Shown one piece after another: positions 7,992-16,346 of a DNA stretch of 64,000 nt. The notes beneath the pieces are model-generated. The model ran no database searches and had not been told where the DNA came from. It saw only the letters and a program-made list of their open reading frames with translations. Source of the DNA: Ohtaekwangia sp. (GTDB taxonomy: Bacteria > Bacteroidota > Bacteroidia > Cytophagales > Cyclobacteriaceae); assembly GCA_021155195.1 (NCBI GenBank), contig JAJNPV010000042.1:1059773-1123772 (forward strand), written 5' to 3'. Within the stretch, counting starts at the first letter, position 1; each line of letters starts with the position of its first letter. Made by a program: the position numbers and the translations under genes.

Positions 7992-9538
7992 GTAGAGGTA
8001 GAAAGCCGATTGTGTTTAATGGATCAGATTGGGAGACTGTTTTTTATAACTCTGTTGGTAAGTACGTTCAGATTATCAATGCAGAGCTTAGTAAAGAAAT
8101 TAAGCAAGAACCGCTTTCCAAGCATATTAAAATTCTTGGAGGGTACGCATTCAAAAGTACTGAATATAAGAAAGAAGGTATTCCAATCATCAGGATTTCT
8201 GATTTTAGTAATGAGAGAGTCGAATTATCTGATCCAGCATTTTATACTGAGTCAAAAGAATTAGAGCGATTTGTATTAAAACAAGGAGATATAATAATTG
8301 CATTAACTGGTGGAACCATAGCCAAACTGGCAATTATCCAAGAGGGACTTGGAAAACTATACTTAAATCAGCGCGTAGGAAAATTTGAAGTTCTAAATCC
8401 AAATGAGTTTGAAGCTGAATACGTGTATTGGATCGCAAGAAGTGTACAAAGCATAATTAAAGGCCTTGCTTGGGGCGCAGCGATTCCAAACGTAAGCCCC
8501 AAACAGATTGAAGAACTTGAATTTTCATTTCCTGATAAGAGCATTCAAAGAAAAATTATTGAGTTCCTGAATGATTTGAAGAATAATAAAATAGATAACA
8601 AGCTTTACTTTAATGAGGAGATTGAAAATAAGATTATTGATTTGCATGGAAATCAAATTAGTGGATCGCAAATCACCACCGAACTCACCCACCAACTCGA
8701 TTTAGTAAAACAACTGCGCCAGGCTTTTTTACGCGAGGCCATGCAAGGTAAGTTAGGCCCACAAGACCCAAATGATGAACCCGCCAGCGAACTCCTAAAA
8801 AAAATAAAAGCCAAGAAAGAGCAACTCATCAAAGAGAAGAAGATTAAAAAAGAAAAAGAACTCCCACCCATCAAACCCGAAGAGATACCTTTTGAAATAC
8901 CGGAGAATTGGGTGTGGTGTAGGTTGGGGGAAGTAACCAGAGTTAAAGTTGGGTCAACACCAAGTCGCGATATCGCCAAATATTGGAATGGAGATATTCC
9001 TTGGGTATCTAGTGGGGAGGTTGCTAATAACTTCATCTTTGAAACCAAAGAGCAGATAACTAAAGAGGGCTTTGAAAATACCTCTTTAATTATTTATCCA
9101 GCAGGTTCTGTACTTGTTGCAATGATTGGGCAAGGAAAAACCAGAGGACAAACATCAATTCTAAAGATTGATGCCACAACTAATCAAAATGTTGCGGGTC
9201 TTGTTATAAGACACAAACAGTTATTGTCGGAGTATTTATGGTATTTCTTCTTGTCTAGATATGAAATTACGAGAGGAGGTGCATCGGGAGGAAATCAACC
9301 TGCATTAAATGGAATTAAGATTAGTAATACCGTATTCCCACTTCCACCACTTTCTGAACAACACCGCATAGTAGCCAAACTGGAGCAACTCATGCGCCAC
9401 TGTGATGAGCTGGAGCAAAGCATAAAACAAAGCCAAATCCAAAATGAACAACTCTTGCAGCAGGTGTTAAGGGAGGCTTTGAGGCCCAAGAGTGACTATA
9501 AAATGAAAGATGAATTGAGCTTGGCAGCGGAGGATTAA
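7988..9538 (+). CDS. hsdS: Type I restriction-modification enzyme, S (specificity) subunit
   Basis: 516 residues with two target recognition domains separated by a conserved helical spacer. TRD1 covers roughly residues 30-200, the central coiled spacer about 225-300 (QLRQAFLREAMQGKLG, then a Lys/Glu-rich helix), TRD2 about 305-455 opening with ENWVWCRLGEV, and the distal helix ends the protein with SEQHRIVAKLEQLMRHCDEL. The two helices normally dimerise to set the spacing of the bipartite DNA site. The spacer contains an A8 tract at 8797-8804 where slippage could truncate the protein after TRD1. The gene is intact here. Confidence 0.95.
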   Translation: MSRGRKPIVFNGSDWETVFYNSVGKYVQIINAELSKEIKQEPLSKHIKILGGYAFKSTEYKKEGIPIIRISDFSNERVELSDPAFYTESKELERFVLKQGDIIIALTGGTIAKLAIIQEGLGKLYLNQRVGKFEVLNPNEFEAEYVYWIARSVQSIIKGLAWGAAIPNVSPKQIEELEFSFPDKSIQRKIIEFLNDLKNNKIDNKLYFNEEIENKIIDLHGNQISGSQITTELTHQLDLVKQLRQAFLREAMQGKLGPQDPNDEPASELLKKIKAKKEQLIKEKKIKKEKELPPIKPEEIPFEIPENWVWCRLGEVTRVKVGSTPSRDIAKYWNGDIPWVSSGEVANNFIFETKEQITKEGFENTSLIIYPAGSVLVAMIGQGKTRGQTSILKIDATTNQNVAGLVIRHKQLLSEYLWYFFLSRYEITRGGASGGNQPALNGIKISNTVFPLPPLSEQHRIVAKLEQLMRHCDELEQSIKQSQIQNEQLLQQVLREALRPKSDYKMKDELSLAAED

Positions 9539-9557
9539 TACAATGTTATTATGAATC

Positions 9558-10685
9558 ATGAAAAAAAGAAAACCTGTTAAGCGTAAGACATCAAGTAAGA
9601 AAACAAAAAAGAAGAACTATGTAGTGGTGACTACTAAAAGTTATGGCAATAACTTAAAGGGTATAAAAATATTCTTCGAAGGTAAACGTCCGAAAAAATT
9701 GAGAGATGACGGAAGTATTGTCCTTGGAAAAAATATATTAGAACTCCTTAAATTAACGTTTACCCGCTTTAACTGGATACTCACAGATAACAAAGATGAA
9801 ATTAATGTTCACTATGGAATAACTAAAGTCTACACCTCCATTGATACCATCAATAAGATTTATAAACAACTTACCGGTCCTACTAAAGATTTAAAGGAAG
9901 ATTTTATAAAGAGAAATTTCTCTCTTATTTATCCGGGGCAGTTTAAGTCTATTCACTCTGAAAAATATAGGCCTGGCACAATAGCTGTAATGCTCAAAGA
10001 GAATATCCTAAATGATATTTCATTAGAAGACAAAGAGGCCTTAAATAAATTCATTCCAGAATATACTGCTGCAGAATCCGCAGGTTTAGTAAGTATCTTA
10101 AATGCTAACGCGCAAGTAAAAACTTTGAAAGAACTTGCAGCCGAACTAGAGGCCGAATTGCTTGGTAAGAGATCGGAACATTGGTGGCAAGAATTCATTC
10201 GAAAGAATATTATGCTAATCCAACAGGGGTATATCAAAGCTATTGAGAAAATGAATGTAAGCATAGGTTCTACAAAACTGCCTGACTTCTCATTGGTGTC
10301 CCACGATAATTTCTTGGATGTATTGGAGATCAAAACTCCCTCGACTGATTTAATCTATCAAGATACACGACATAATTATAGGTGGGGTAATGAAATATCA
10401 AGCGCCATCATTCAAACAGAAAATTACCTTGAGGCTATTTTGAATAGCGCTGCTCAAATCCAAGTTTTTATAAAAGAAAAGCATGAAATAGATCTAAAGG
10501 TTCTTAGGCCAAGGGGAATGATTTTAGCCGGGAATGCATCAAAGTTTACTTTGCCAAAAGAGAAATCCGACTTTAGGCTCTTAACTCAATCCTTAAAGAA
10601 TATTTCAGTTATTACCTATGATGAATTAGTCATAAGGTTAAAGAATTTTATTAAAGTCCTAGAAGATCGATCTGTTACCAAATAA
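9558..10685 (+). CDS. sduA: Shedu-family (DUF4263) anti-phage nuclease
   Basis: 375 residues. The C-terminal half matches the Shedu/DUF4263 nuclease: RSEHWWQEFIRKN near 210, KLPDF with D243, the catalytic strand LEIKTPST with E257 and K259 (a D...E-x-K arrangement of the PD-(D/E)XK fold), and the characteristic RPRG at 317-320. Shedu proteins defend single-handedly against phages by cutting DNA, and their variable N-terminal regions are thought to sense infection. The N-terminal ~170 residues here are basic at first and otherwise unassigned. The gene sits 19 bases after hsdS, so it probably shares the R-M transcript. Gene symbol by family analogy. Confidence 0.85.
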   Translation: MKKRKPVKRKTSSKKTKKKNYVVVTTKSYGNNLKGIKIFFEGKRPKKLRDDGSIVLGKNILELLKLTFTRFNWILTDNKDEINVHYGITKVYTSIDTINKIYKQLTGPTKDLKEDFIKRNFSLIYPGQFKSIHSEKYRPGTIAVMLKENILNDISLEDKEALNKFIPEYTAAESAGLVSILNANAQVKTLKELAAELEAELLGKRSEHWWQEFIRKNIMLIQQGYIKAIEKMNVSIGSTKLPDFSLVSHDNFLDVLEIKTPSTDLIYQDTRHNYRWGNEISSAIIQTENYLEAILNSAAQIQVFIKEKHEIDLKVLRPRGMILAGNASKFTLPKEKSDFRLLTQSLKNISVITYDELVIRLKNFIKVLEDRSVTK

Positions 10686-10693
10686 TAATAAAT

Positions 10694-11239
10694 ATGACAC
10701 CTGAAGGCTACGATAGAGTAACAGAGTATTGGAGTTTGAAAAGGGATGTATTTTTCCCATTTACTGATGCTAAGGTGAAGGAGTACCCTGCCGAAGAATC
10801 AACAATCTTGGAAAAGAGGGCTAAATACGAGAATTTGGTGAGTAGCTTAAATAGCCTAACGCCTAATGACATTTATCAATGTGAAAAGAATTTGCTATTA
10901 GCAATTGATGAAATTCTGAGGATCATCTCTGCCAGCACACTTGGGCATCCGTTAGATCGCAACCAAGGACTTGTTATTGAAAACTATGTCTATTCTAAAT
11001 TATGGGATGTGATTTATTCTGCTGTTAAGACACCTACTGGCTATGGTGTTCAGGAATTTTATTATAGACAAAATGGAACTTTCAATGCGACTCCTGTAAT
11101 TGACTTTTTTAATAGGTTTAAAAGTGAAGTTGAAAATATCAAGTTTAAGACGTATCAAATATTTATTGATTTGGTTGATCGCTATAAGGATGAAATGAGA
11201 GCCATAGCTCTAGCAGATACTAATCGCGATAAAAACTAG
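10694..11239 (+). CDS. Unknown helical protein next to Shedu
   Basis: 181 residues, mostly polar and helix-forming, without a signal peptide, membrane segment or recognised motif. It begins eight bases after the Shedu gene and reads in the same direction, so it is very likely co-expressed with it. The N-terminal YDRVTEYWSLKRDVFFPF and the middle stretch around residues 70-110 (helical, with a LGHPLDRNQGLVIENYVYSK loop) show no catalytic signature. It may be an accessory of Shedu or the last member of the R-M transcript; the sequence alone does not decide. Confidence 0.65.
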   Translation: MTPEGYDRVTEYWSLKRDVFFPFTDAKVKEYPAEESTILEKRAKYENLVSSLNSLTPNDIYQCEKNLLLAIDEILRIISASTLGHPLDRNQGLVIENYVYSKLWDVIYSAVKTPTGYGVQEFYYRQNGTFNATPVIDFFNRFKSEVENIKFKTYQIFIDLVDRYKDEMRAIALADTNRDKN

Positions 11240-11242
11240 TTT

Positions 11243-11424
11243 ATGGCAAAACAAGATTTCAGTACCCAAAATCTTTTTGATAATGTTATTTTAACTGTAC
11301 TGTCTTTGCCGGAAATACTATACCACTTGCTGGTGTTCTACACAAACAAGGTTTGTATTAATTCTTACCAAAAGTGAATTTAAAGTTCAAAAAATACCCC
11401 GTGAAGGTATTGATAAATTAGAAT
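11243..11424 (+). pseudogene. Gene scar: decayed start of a DUF262 paralogue plus another fragment
   Basis: The first ~25 codons (MAKQDFSTQNLFDN...LSLPE) align with the start of the intact DUF262 gene at 12506 (MAKQDISVRQLVDK...LALPE), and both are preceded by a similar tt-atggcaaaacaagat context. After that the frame is lost. A second fragment in another frame reads GNTIPLAGVLHKQGLY and, after one apparently missing base, LILTKSEFKVQKIPREG. Two reading frames broken within 180 bases indicate deletion and recombination at this junction rather than a small gene. Confidence 0.6.
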
Positions 11425-12501
11425 ATGGAATATCACATTGTACATAGACAACTAAATTTTTCCGTTCAATATCACCAACGAGTCGATGAGGCTTTTGTAA
11501 GTAAGTTAGTTAAATGCTTTCTACGAGGTGAAGAAGAAACAACGATTGATGGGAAGAAATATAAGGTCGGGTCGTCAATTTTTAGGATATATGAGGATAC
11601 GGTAAAAGATGGGTTGGCAGGCGCTATCCTGTACTCAGTTGAGAATTATCAGCTTACTAAATCTCAGGATATTGAAGATCATTTTGAAAAATATTTCAAG
11701 AACGTAACCGACAGGTTTTTACTTGGAAGAAGTTGGGGGGATTTGAAACAGGACTATTTCAATATCTATGTGAATGATAGGAATGTAAAGCCTGTTATTA
11801 CCATCCTGACCAAAACTGAGGTGGATGAGTTTCTTGTTAATTGGGCAAATGGGGCTAGTCCAATTTGGATTTCAGGAAGAAGAATAGATATTATTGAACC
11901 CAAATCAATCAGGATTTTTGATATCAAGTATGATTACCTTTCAAAGCATCGCGGAGAGATAAAAGAATTTCAAAGAAAAATTGTTAGCCAACTCTTTAAA
12001 GGAAAATGGACAATTAATGCTTTGGAATATTTTGGTAAGGATGTTTCCGACAATTGGACGATTCCCTCATACGGACGTAATTCAAAGATTACTGCCAACT
12101 CAAAACAAGATTTTAATTGGGGAATGATTCACTCTGTTATCAGAGATGTCGCTCAACCACGGTTTGGTTCTAAACAATATGCAGACGCTGTTGAGGCAGC
12201 TTTGAAAGAAATAAATGAAGTTATCAAGTTTGAATACAAAAAAGTGACAGGAAATGAAGAGGATGGAACGCCTTTAATGAGAAAGGCATTTGGCCAAAAC
12301 CAGGTGATTAAACTCACAGACTTAACCTCAGAATCAAAGAAAAACATTCAAGATGGCTATATGAATATTTTTGCTGGTGCCATGATTGGGATTAGAAATC
12401 CAAAAGCTCATTCAAATGTTGTCATTGATGAGCTTGATGCATGGGAAAAGATTGTTTTAGCAAGTCATCTTATGAAGATTTGGGATAAAAGAATTAAATA
12501 A
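11425..12501 (+). CDS. Defence-island protein with C-terminal TIGR02391/HEPN-like domain
   Basis: 358 residues. The C-terminal third resembles the TIGR02391 (Ymh-like) domain found in phage-related and restriction-associated proteins; its end carries IRNPKAH, with R324 and H329 in the R-x4-H spacing typical of HEPN ribonucleases. The N-terminal two thirds are not recognised; they are mixed alpha/beta (for example KPVITILTKTEVDEFL near 125-140). If the HEPN reading is correct the protein could act as an RNA-cleaving effector. The next gene, a GmrSD-like protein, starts four bases downstream, so the two are co-translated. The upstream gap holds a gene scar. Confidence 0.7.
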   Translation: MEYHIVHRQLNFSVQYHQRVDEAFVSKLVKCFLRGEEETTIDGKKYKVGSSIFRIYEDTVKDGLAGAILYSVENYQLTKSQDIEDHFEKYFKNVTDRFLLGRSWGDLKQDYFNIYVNDRNVKPVITILTKTEVDEFLVNWANGASPIWISGRRIDIIEPKSIRIFDIKYDYLSKHRGEIKEFQRKIVSQLFKGKWTINALEYFGKDVSDNWTIPSYGRNSKITANSKQDFNWGMIHSVIRDVAQPRFGSKQYADAVEAALKEINEVIKFEYKKVTGNEEDGTPLMRKAFGQNQVIKLTDLTSESKKNIQDGYMNIFAGAMIGIRNPKAHSNVVIDELDAWEKIVLASHLMKIWDKRIK

Positions 12502-12505
12502 TCTT

Positions 12506-14206
12506 ATGGCAAAACAAGATATAAGCGTTCGCCAACTTGTTGATAAAGTAATCTCTAGAGAATTGGCTTTACCTGAAATGCAGCGCAGGTATGTATGGAC
12601 AGCTGTTAAAGTTCGTGATCTTTTAGATTCTCTTTATCGTGGTTATCCTTCAGGTGCTATTTTGGTTTGGGAAGCAGACCCAAGCATGGATGATCGTAGC
12701 CTCCAGGTAGATGGTGTTAAGAGTAATTCACTTTCGGGTCGCTTGCTATTGTTGGATGGTCAACAACGGTTAACCAGTCTTACTGCTGTGTTGGAAGGAA
12801 AACCTATAACCGTTAGAAACAAACGTAAACCAATTGAGATACTCTTTAATTTAAATCATCCAGATTTTCTGGCAGAGGAAGATGTTACAGAAGTTGAGGA
12901 AGATGACGAGGAAGATGACGAGGATGATGATAATGATGATGAATTGGATATCGTGGAGGAAATGCGCAGAAGAACATTTGTGGTGGGTAGTCGGGTGCTT
13001 AAGAATGATCCAAATTGGATTTCTGTTTCTGATGTATTTACAAAGTCAGAATGGCAGCTATTAAAACCTTTGGGCATTACTCCTGATGATGGGAATTGGG
13101 AAAAATTTACTGCACGTATTCGTAATCTTAAAAAGATTGAGGAGTATCAATACGTCATGCAAATACTGGACAAGAAATTATCTTATGAAGAAGTAACAGA
13201 AATATTTGTTCGGGTAAATTCATTAGGGGCTAAACTGAGAGGTTCTGATTTAGCATTGGCGCAAATCACTTCTAAGTGGAAAGGGTTCATTGGAGAGATT
13301 GATGAGTTTTCTAAAGAGTTTGATACGAACTCAGATTATTTAATGGATACCGGTATACTGGTTAAGACGTTGGTCGCCTTTGCTACGAATCAAAGTAAGT
13401 ATAAGACAGTGAACCGGGTCAAGATTGATAACTTCAAGGAGGCTTGGGAAAAGACAAAGGTTGGGTTGCAGTTCGCTATCAATCTCCTAAAGAATAATGC
13501 AAGAATTGAAAACCTAAGATTATTAAGTAGTCCATTTTTGCTAGTGCCTATTGCGTATTATGCAATGCAGAAAAACGAGAAGCTATCGAAAGAGGAGGTG
13601 CGTAAACTTATGCTTTGGTTTTATGTAGCCCACATGAAAGGTAGGTACGGCATAGGTTCAAGTGAGAATTTACTGGATAGTGATATCGCTGCATTAAACA
13701 AAACAAAAAACCTTGATGAATTGCTGGCGCTCTTAAAAATGCAGGTAAAAGATTTCCTGGTTTCAGTAGATGAGATAAAAGGCAAGAGTAGGAGGAGTCC
13801 TTTATTCAGTATGCTTTTCTTCATAGCAAAACAAAAGGAAATTAAAGACTGGTTCACAGGTCTTGCTATTTCAGAGAAGCTGGTTGGTAAAGCACATGCA
13901 TTGCAGTTTCATCATATTTTTCCTAAGTCCTTGTTAAGAAAACAACGAGCAGATCGGAAAGAGATTAATGAAATTGCCAATATGGCTTTCATAGGAGGCA
14001 AGACCAATAGAAATATAAGCAACAAAGAACCTAGAAAATACTTGATTGATGTAATTGAGAAACGTGGAGAAGAAATTTTGGAGTATCATAATCTGCCGTC
14101 AAATAAAGAATTGTGGGAGCTAGATAATTATCAAGATTTTCTTGCCTACAGAAGAGAAAAATTAGTGAAGTCTATCAATTCATTTATTGAGAAGTTTTTG
14201 AAATGA
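12506..14206 (+). CDS. GmrSD-like protein: DUF262 (ParB/Srx-like NTPase) plus HNH nuclease
   Basis: 566 residues. The N-terminal DUF262 domain carries LPEMQRRYVW near 18-27 and the signature DGQQRLTSL starting at D84; this fold hydrolyses NTP or acts as a ParB-like nuclease in type IV restriction enzymes. The C-terminal domain is DUF1524/HNH with H469-H470 (FHHIFPKS) followed by NMAFIGGKTNRNISNKEP, the usual His..Asn arrangement. The two halves correspond to GmrS and GmrD fused in one chain, a family that attacks modified phage DNA, though many DUF262 proteins have other targets. An acidic run at about residues 127-148 links subdomains. The stop overlaps the next start by four bases. Confidence 0.9.
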   Translation: MAKQDISVRQLVDKVISRELALPEMQRRYVWTAVKVRDLLDSLYRGYPSGAILVWEADPSMDDRSLQVDGVKSNSLSGRLLLLDGQQRLTSLTAVLEGKPITVRNKRKPIEILFNLNHPDFLAEEDVTEVEEDDEEDDEDDDNDDELDIVEEMRRRTFVVGSRVLKNDPNWISVSDVFTKSEWQLLKPLGITPDDGNWEKFTARIRNLKKIEEYQYVMQILDKKLSYEEVTEIFVRVNSLGAKLRGSDLALAQITSKWKGFIGEIDEFSKEFDTNSDYLMDTGILVKTLVAFATNQSKYKTVNRVKIDNFKEAWEKTKVGLQFAINLLKNNARIENLRLLSSPFLLVPIAYYAMQKNEKLSKEEVRKLMLWFYVAHMKGRYGIGSSENLLDSDIAALNKTKNLDELLALLKMQVKDFLVSVDEIKGKSRRSPLFSMLFFIAKQKEIKDWFTGLAISEKLVGKAHALQFHHIFPKSLLRKQRADRKEINEIANMAFIGGKTNRNISNKEPRKYLIDVIEKRGEEILEYHNLPSNKELWELDNYQDFLAYRREKLVKSINSFIEKFLK

Positions 14207-14442
14207 AAAATGTTTTAAAACTTCACGAGGCGATTGCTGTAGTGTTGCTTTCTAAGAGTAATAGAACCGCGACTATTGATCAAATAGCTACTGAAATTAA
14301 TAAGAGAAAACTTTATGTGCGAAAAGATGACGAACCACTCCCGCCTTATCAGGTAATGATGCGAACTAAATTGAGTAAGGGAAGTTATAAGTATTTGTTT
14401 GAATTTTTGCCCCCTAATAGAGTTAAATTACGAAACCTGTGA
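14203..14442 (+). CDS. Small HARE-HTH-like protein coupled to the GmrSD-like gene
   Basis: 79 residues that resemble the HARE-HTH winged-helix module (HB1/ASXL/restriction endonuclease HTH): LHEAIAVVLLSKSNRTATIDQIATEINKR is the first two helices and the segment around residues 38-55, ending in YQVMMRTKL, the recognition-helix part. Such modules are fused to or placed beside restriction enzymes and are proposed to recognise DNA with particular modifications. ATG overlaps the stop of the preceding gene (ATGA), so this is the third member of the cassette. Here the module is free-standing, so it may supply target recognition in trans or act as a repressor. Confidence 0.65.
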   Translation: MKNVLKLHEAIAVVLLSKSNRTATIDQIATEINKRKLYVRKDDEPLPPYQVMMRTKLSKGSYKYLFEFLPPNRVKLRNL

Positions 14443-14471
14443 ATGCTAGCTAAACCATCAAGGATATGCTT

Positions 14472-15260
14472 ATGAAAAAACTAGTTTCTTGGATTATCGA
14501 ACATATGCGAAAAGAGAATTGGTTTTCACATTTTATTATGTTTTTAACAACAGTAGTTGGAATTCTAATTGCACTTGAATTGGATCAGTGGAGAGAAGAT
14601 AACAGTGAGGCTGCAAAGGCTGAGCTTTATCGCCTTAGGCTAAACAATGAGCTTAAAATGAATAAGGCTCAAGTCATAAGCAATAAATTGGCTGCACTAC
14701 GCGCATACACCGTGATAGAAATATCTAGGTCTTACTCAGCAACTGATCAAGGCGATTACTTTATCCCCAAACAATTAGTTGATTCATTGCTTACGTTAGA
14801 TGTTGGCTTTAAGGATTTGATAACAATCAAGGCAATTGATAAGGATATGCTTTTTGTTGAGTTTTCATTTTCGGTAACTGACAATACACTTAATTTTGAC
14901 ACATGGGAAGCCACCAAAGCTTCAAATGTTTTGCAGAGTCTCATGCCATTAGAAGTCTTCCATTATTCAAGTGCTTATAAAGCACTTAATTCAAATCTAG
15001 GTGGTTCTCCTAAGGAGTTTCTTAAAATGGTTGGAGATATGATGAATGACAACGAGCTTTCCGATAATGAGCGGATTGAGCTTCTTCAAGCATTGCGGAG
15101 ATTAATTATGGATTCTTACGAAAAAGAACAAGCTGTATCTCAATGTTTAAGAGAAGTCGCATTAATTGGAAAGGATGGAGATATTATTGAGGAATTAACC
15201 GAACCTAATGACTCAACTCTTTTATCAGGTAGAGTGGAATCTATACTTGCGGAGTTTTAA
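14472..15260 (+). CDS. Membrane-anchored unknown protein (DUF6090-like N-terminus)
   Basis: 262 residues from ATG 14472. The alternative ATG at 14466 leaves only one base after AAGGA, while 14472 gives seven. The N-terminus has an amphipathic stretch, then one membrane helix (FIMFLTTVVGILIALEL, about residues 23-39) followed by DQWRED; this helix-plus-acidic pattern is typical of DUF6090-like Bacteroidota proteins of unknown function. The rest is soluble and helical. It lies 29 bases after the cassette and could be its membrane component or simply the next cargo gene. Confidence 0.65.
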   Translation: MKKLVSWIIEHMRKENWFSHFIMFLTTVVGILIALELDQWREDNSEAAKAELYRLRLNNELKMNKAQVISNKLAALRAYTVIEISRSYSATDQGDYFIPKQLVDSLLTLDVGFKDLITIKAIDKDMLFVEFSFSVTDNTLNFDTWEATKASNVLQSLMPLEVFHYSSAYKALNSNLGGSPKEFLKMVGDMMNDNELSDNERIELLQALRRLIMDSYEKEQAVSQCLREVALIGKDGDIIEELTEPNDSTLLSGRVESILAEF

Positions 15261-15306
15261 TAATAACACGTTTACTAGGTAGTTCATTTTATAATATTTA
15301 GAGAAT

Positions 15307-15630
15307 ATGATAATTGGTAGATTTTATTTTCGTCTTACAAAAAGTGGTAATTTATTAGGAGAGTTTTCCAATAATGTTACGAATCAAAACTTCACAGAAG
15401 GAGCAGATAGAATTAAAGGTGACCTAACCTCTTTTTTGGGAAGTTTCGTTTCTACATGGCATGAGGGTGGCGATTCTTTTCTGGTTACGCTGACTATAGA
15501 TACCAAAATAAATAGCACAAATTTATTTTCAGTTACTTGGGTGAGTAAAAAAAGTAATTTTTGGGGTGAGGCATTTATAGTTGATGATTTGTTAATTGGT
15601 GATTACAGAGATACACCAAAAATACCATAA
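15307..15630 (+). CDS. Unknown 107-aa protein
   Basis: Not recognised. The composition suggests beta strands (FYFRLTKSGNLLGEFSNN, then SFLVTLTIDTKI) with no signal peptide or membrane helix. It precedes the next unknown gene by only eight bases, so the two form a pair; small paired unknown genes at an island edge often are toxin-immunity or accessory pairs, but nothing in this protein proves that. The start is the only ATG in front of the conserved-looking strand pattern. Confidence 0.5.
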   Translation: MIIGRFYFRLTKSGNLLGEFSNNVTNQNFTEGADRIKGDLTSFLGSFVSTWHEGGDSFLVTLTIDTKINSTNLFSVTWVSKKSNFWGEAFIVDDLLIGDYRDTPKIP

Positions 15631-15638
15631 GTCTAATT

Positions 15639-16148
15639 ATGTTATTAAAAAGAGTTGGTGAAAATATTGTTCCGGCTAACTGGTATGTTGATCCATTCGA
15701 ACGCCAGGTTGCCTTAGAACACTGGTTTAATGATTCCTTATTTCCGCTATTCAAATCACTAGAGGTATCAATAGTAAACGAGTTTAAGCTGATCCCCGCC
15801 ATGTATGGCTACGAGGTATGTATTAACTCGAAGCAGTATAAGGATTTAAAGAAAGTTGAAGAAATAGGCGTTCACATTGAAGATGAAATAGGTAGATCCG
15901 GTTGTGAACCTCTTCACATTCAGATTGTAATTGATCTGGTCCACCCTCATACGAGGTGGGGCACTGAATTGGACATCTATCTTGAAAAGAATACTCAAGA
16001 ATTTGATGACGAAAGTTTCGAGTGTGATGTAATTACAATTGAGCCTATGTATTTTAGTATTGCTCAACCTTTGTCGTTGCATGCAGCTAACACAATAATC
16101 GAAAATTTACTTATAGACTTACGAATTAACTATGTACAAAACAGCTGA
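15639..16148 (+). CDS. Unknown 169-aa protein
   Basis: Not recognised. A soluble mixed alpha/beta protein without signal sequence. Features visible are an aromatic start (NWYVDPFERQVALEHWF), an acidic middle (HIEDEIG) and a strand LHIQIVIDLVHPHTRWG whose His residues could bind a metal. It is the last gene of the rightward series that begins with hsdR. A 198-base gap with no recognisable feature follows before the next gene. Confidence 0.5.
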   Translation: MLLKRVGENIVPANWYVDPFERQVALEHWFNDSLFPLFKSLEVSIVNEFKLIPAMYGYEVCINSKQYKDLKKVEEIGVHIEDEIGRSGCEPLHIQIVIDLVHPHTRWGTELDIYLEKNTQEFDDESFECDVITIEPMYFSIAQPLSLHAANTIIENLLIDLRINYVQNS

Positions 16149-16346
16149 TTGATTTGGATTTTAAATCCAATAATGTCTTTTGCCTCTTCCTAACACAATC
16201 CCTCAGTCCCTTTGAGGCATAAATCTGTAAAAAACTAGCAACAGCACCAAGGCGTTAACGCACTATTAACATTTTATACTCGTGCTCTGCGCTATCTTTA
16301 AATTCTGATTTCAGTTTGGAGTCAGACAATCTTTAACCAACATAGA

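Noticed and set aside
12901..12950. Trinucleotide-like GAN tract in the DUF262 gene as a slippage site
   Set aside because: It is an imperfect acidic-codon run in a linker and any 3-base change would keep the frame, so no switching effect is expected.
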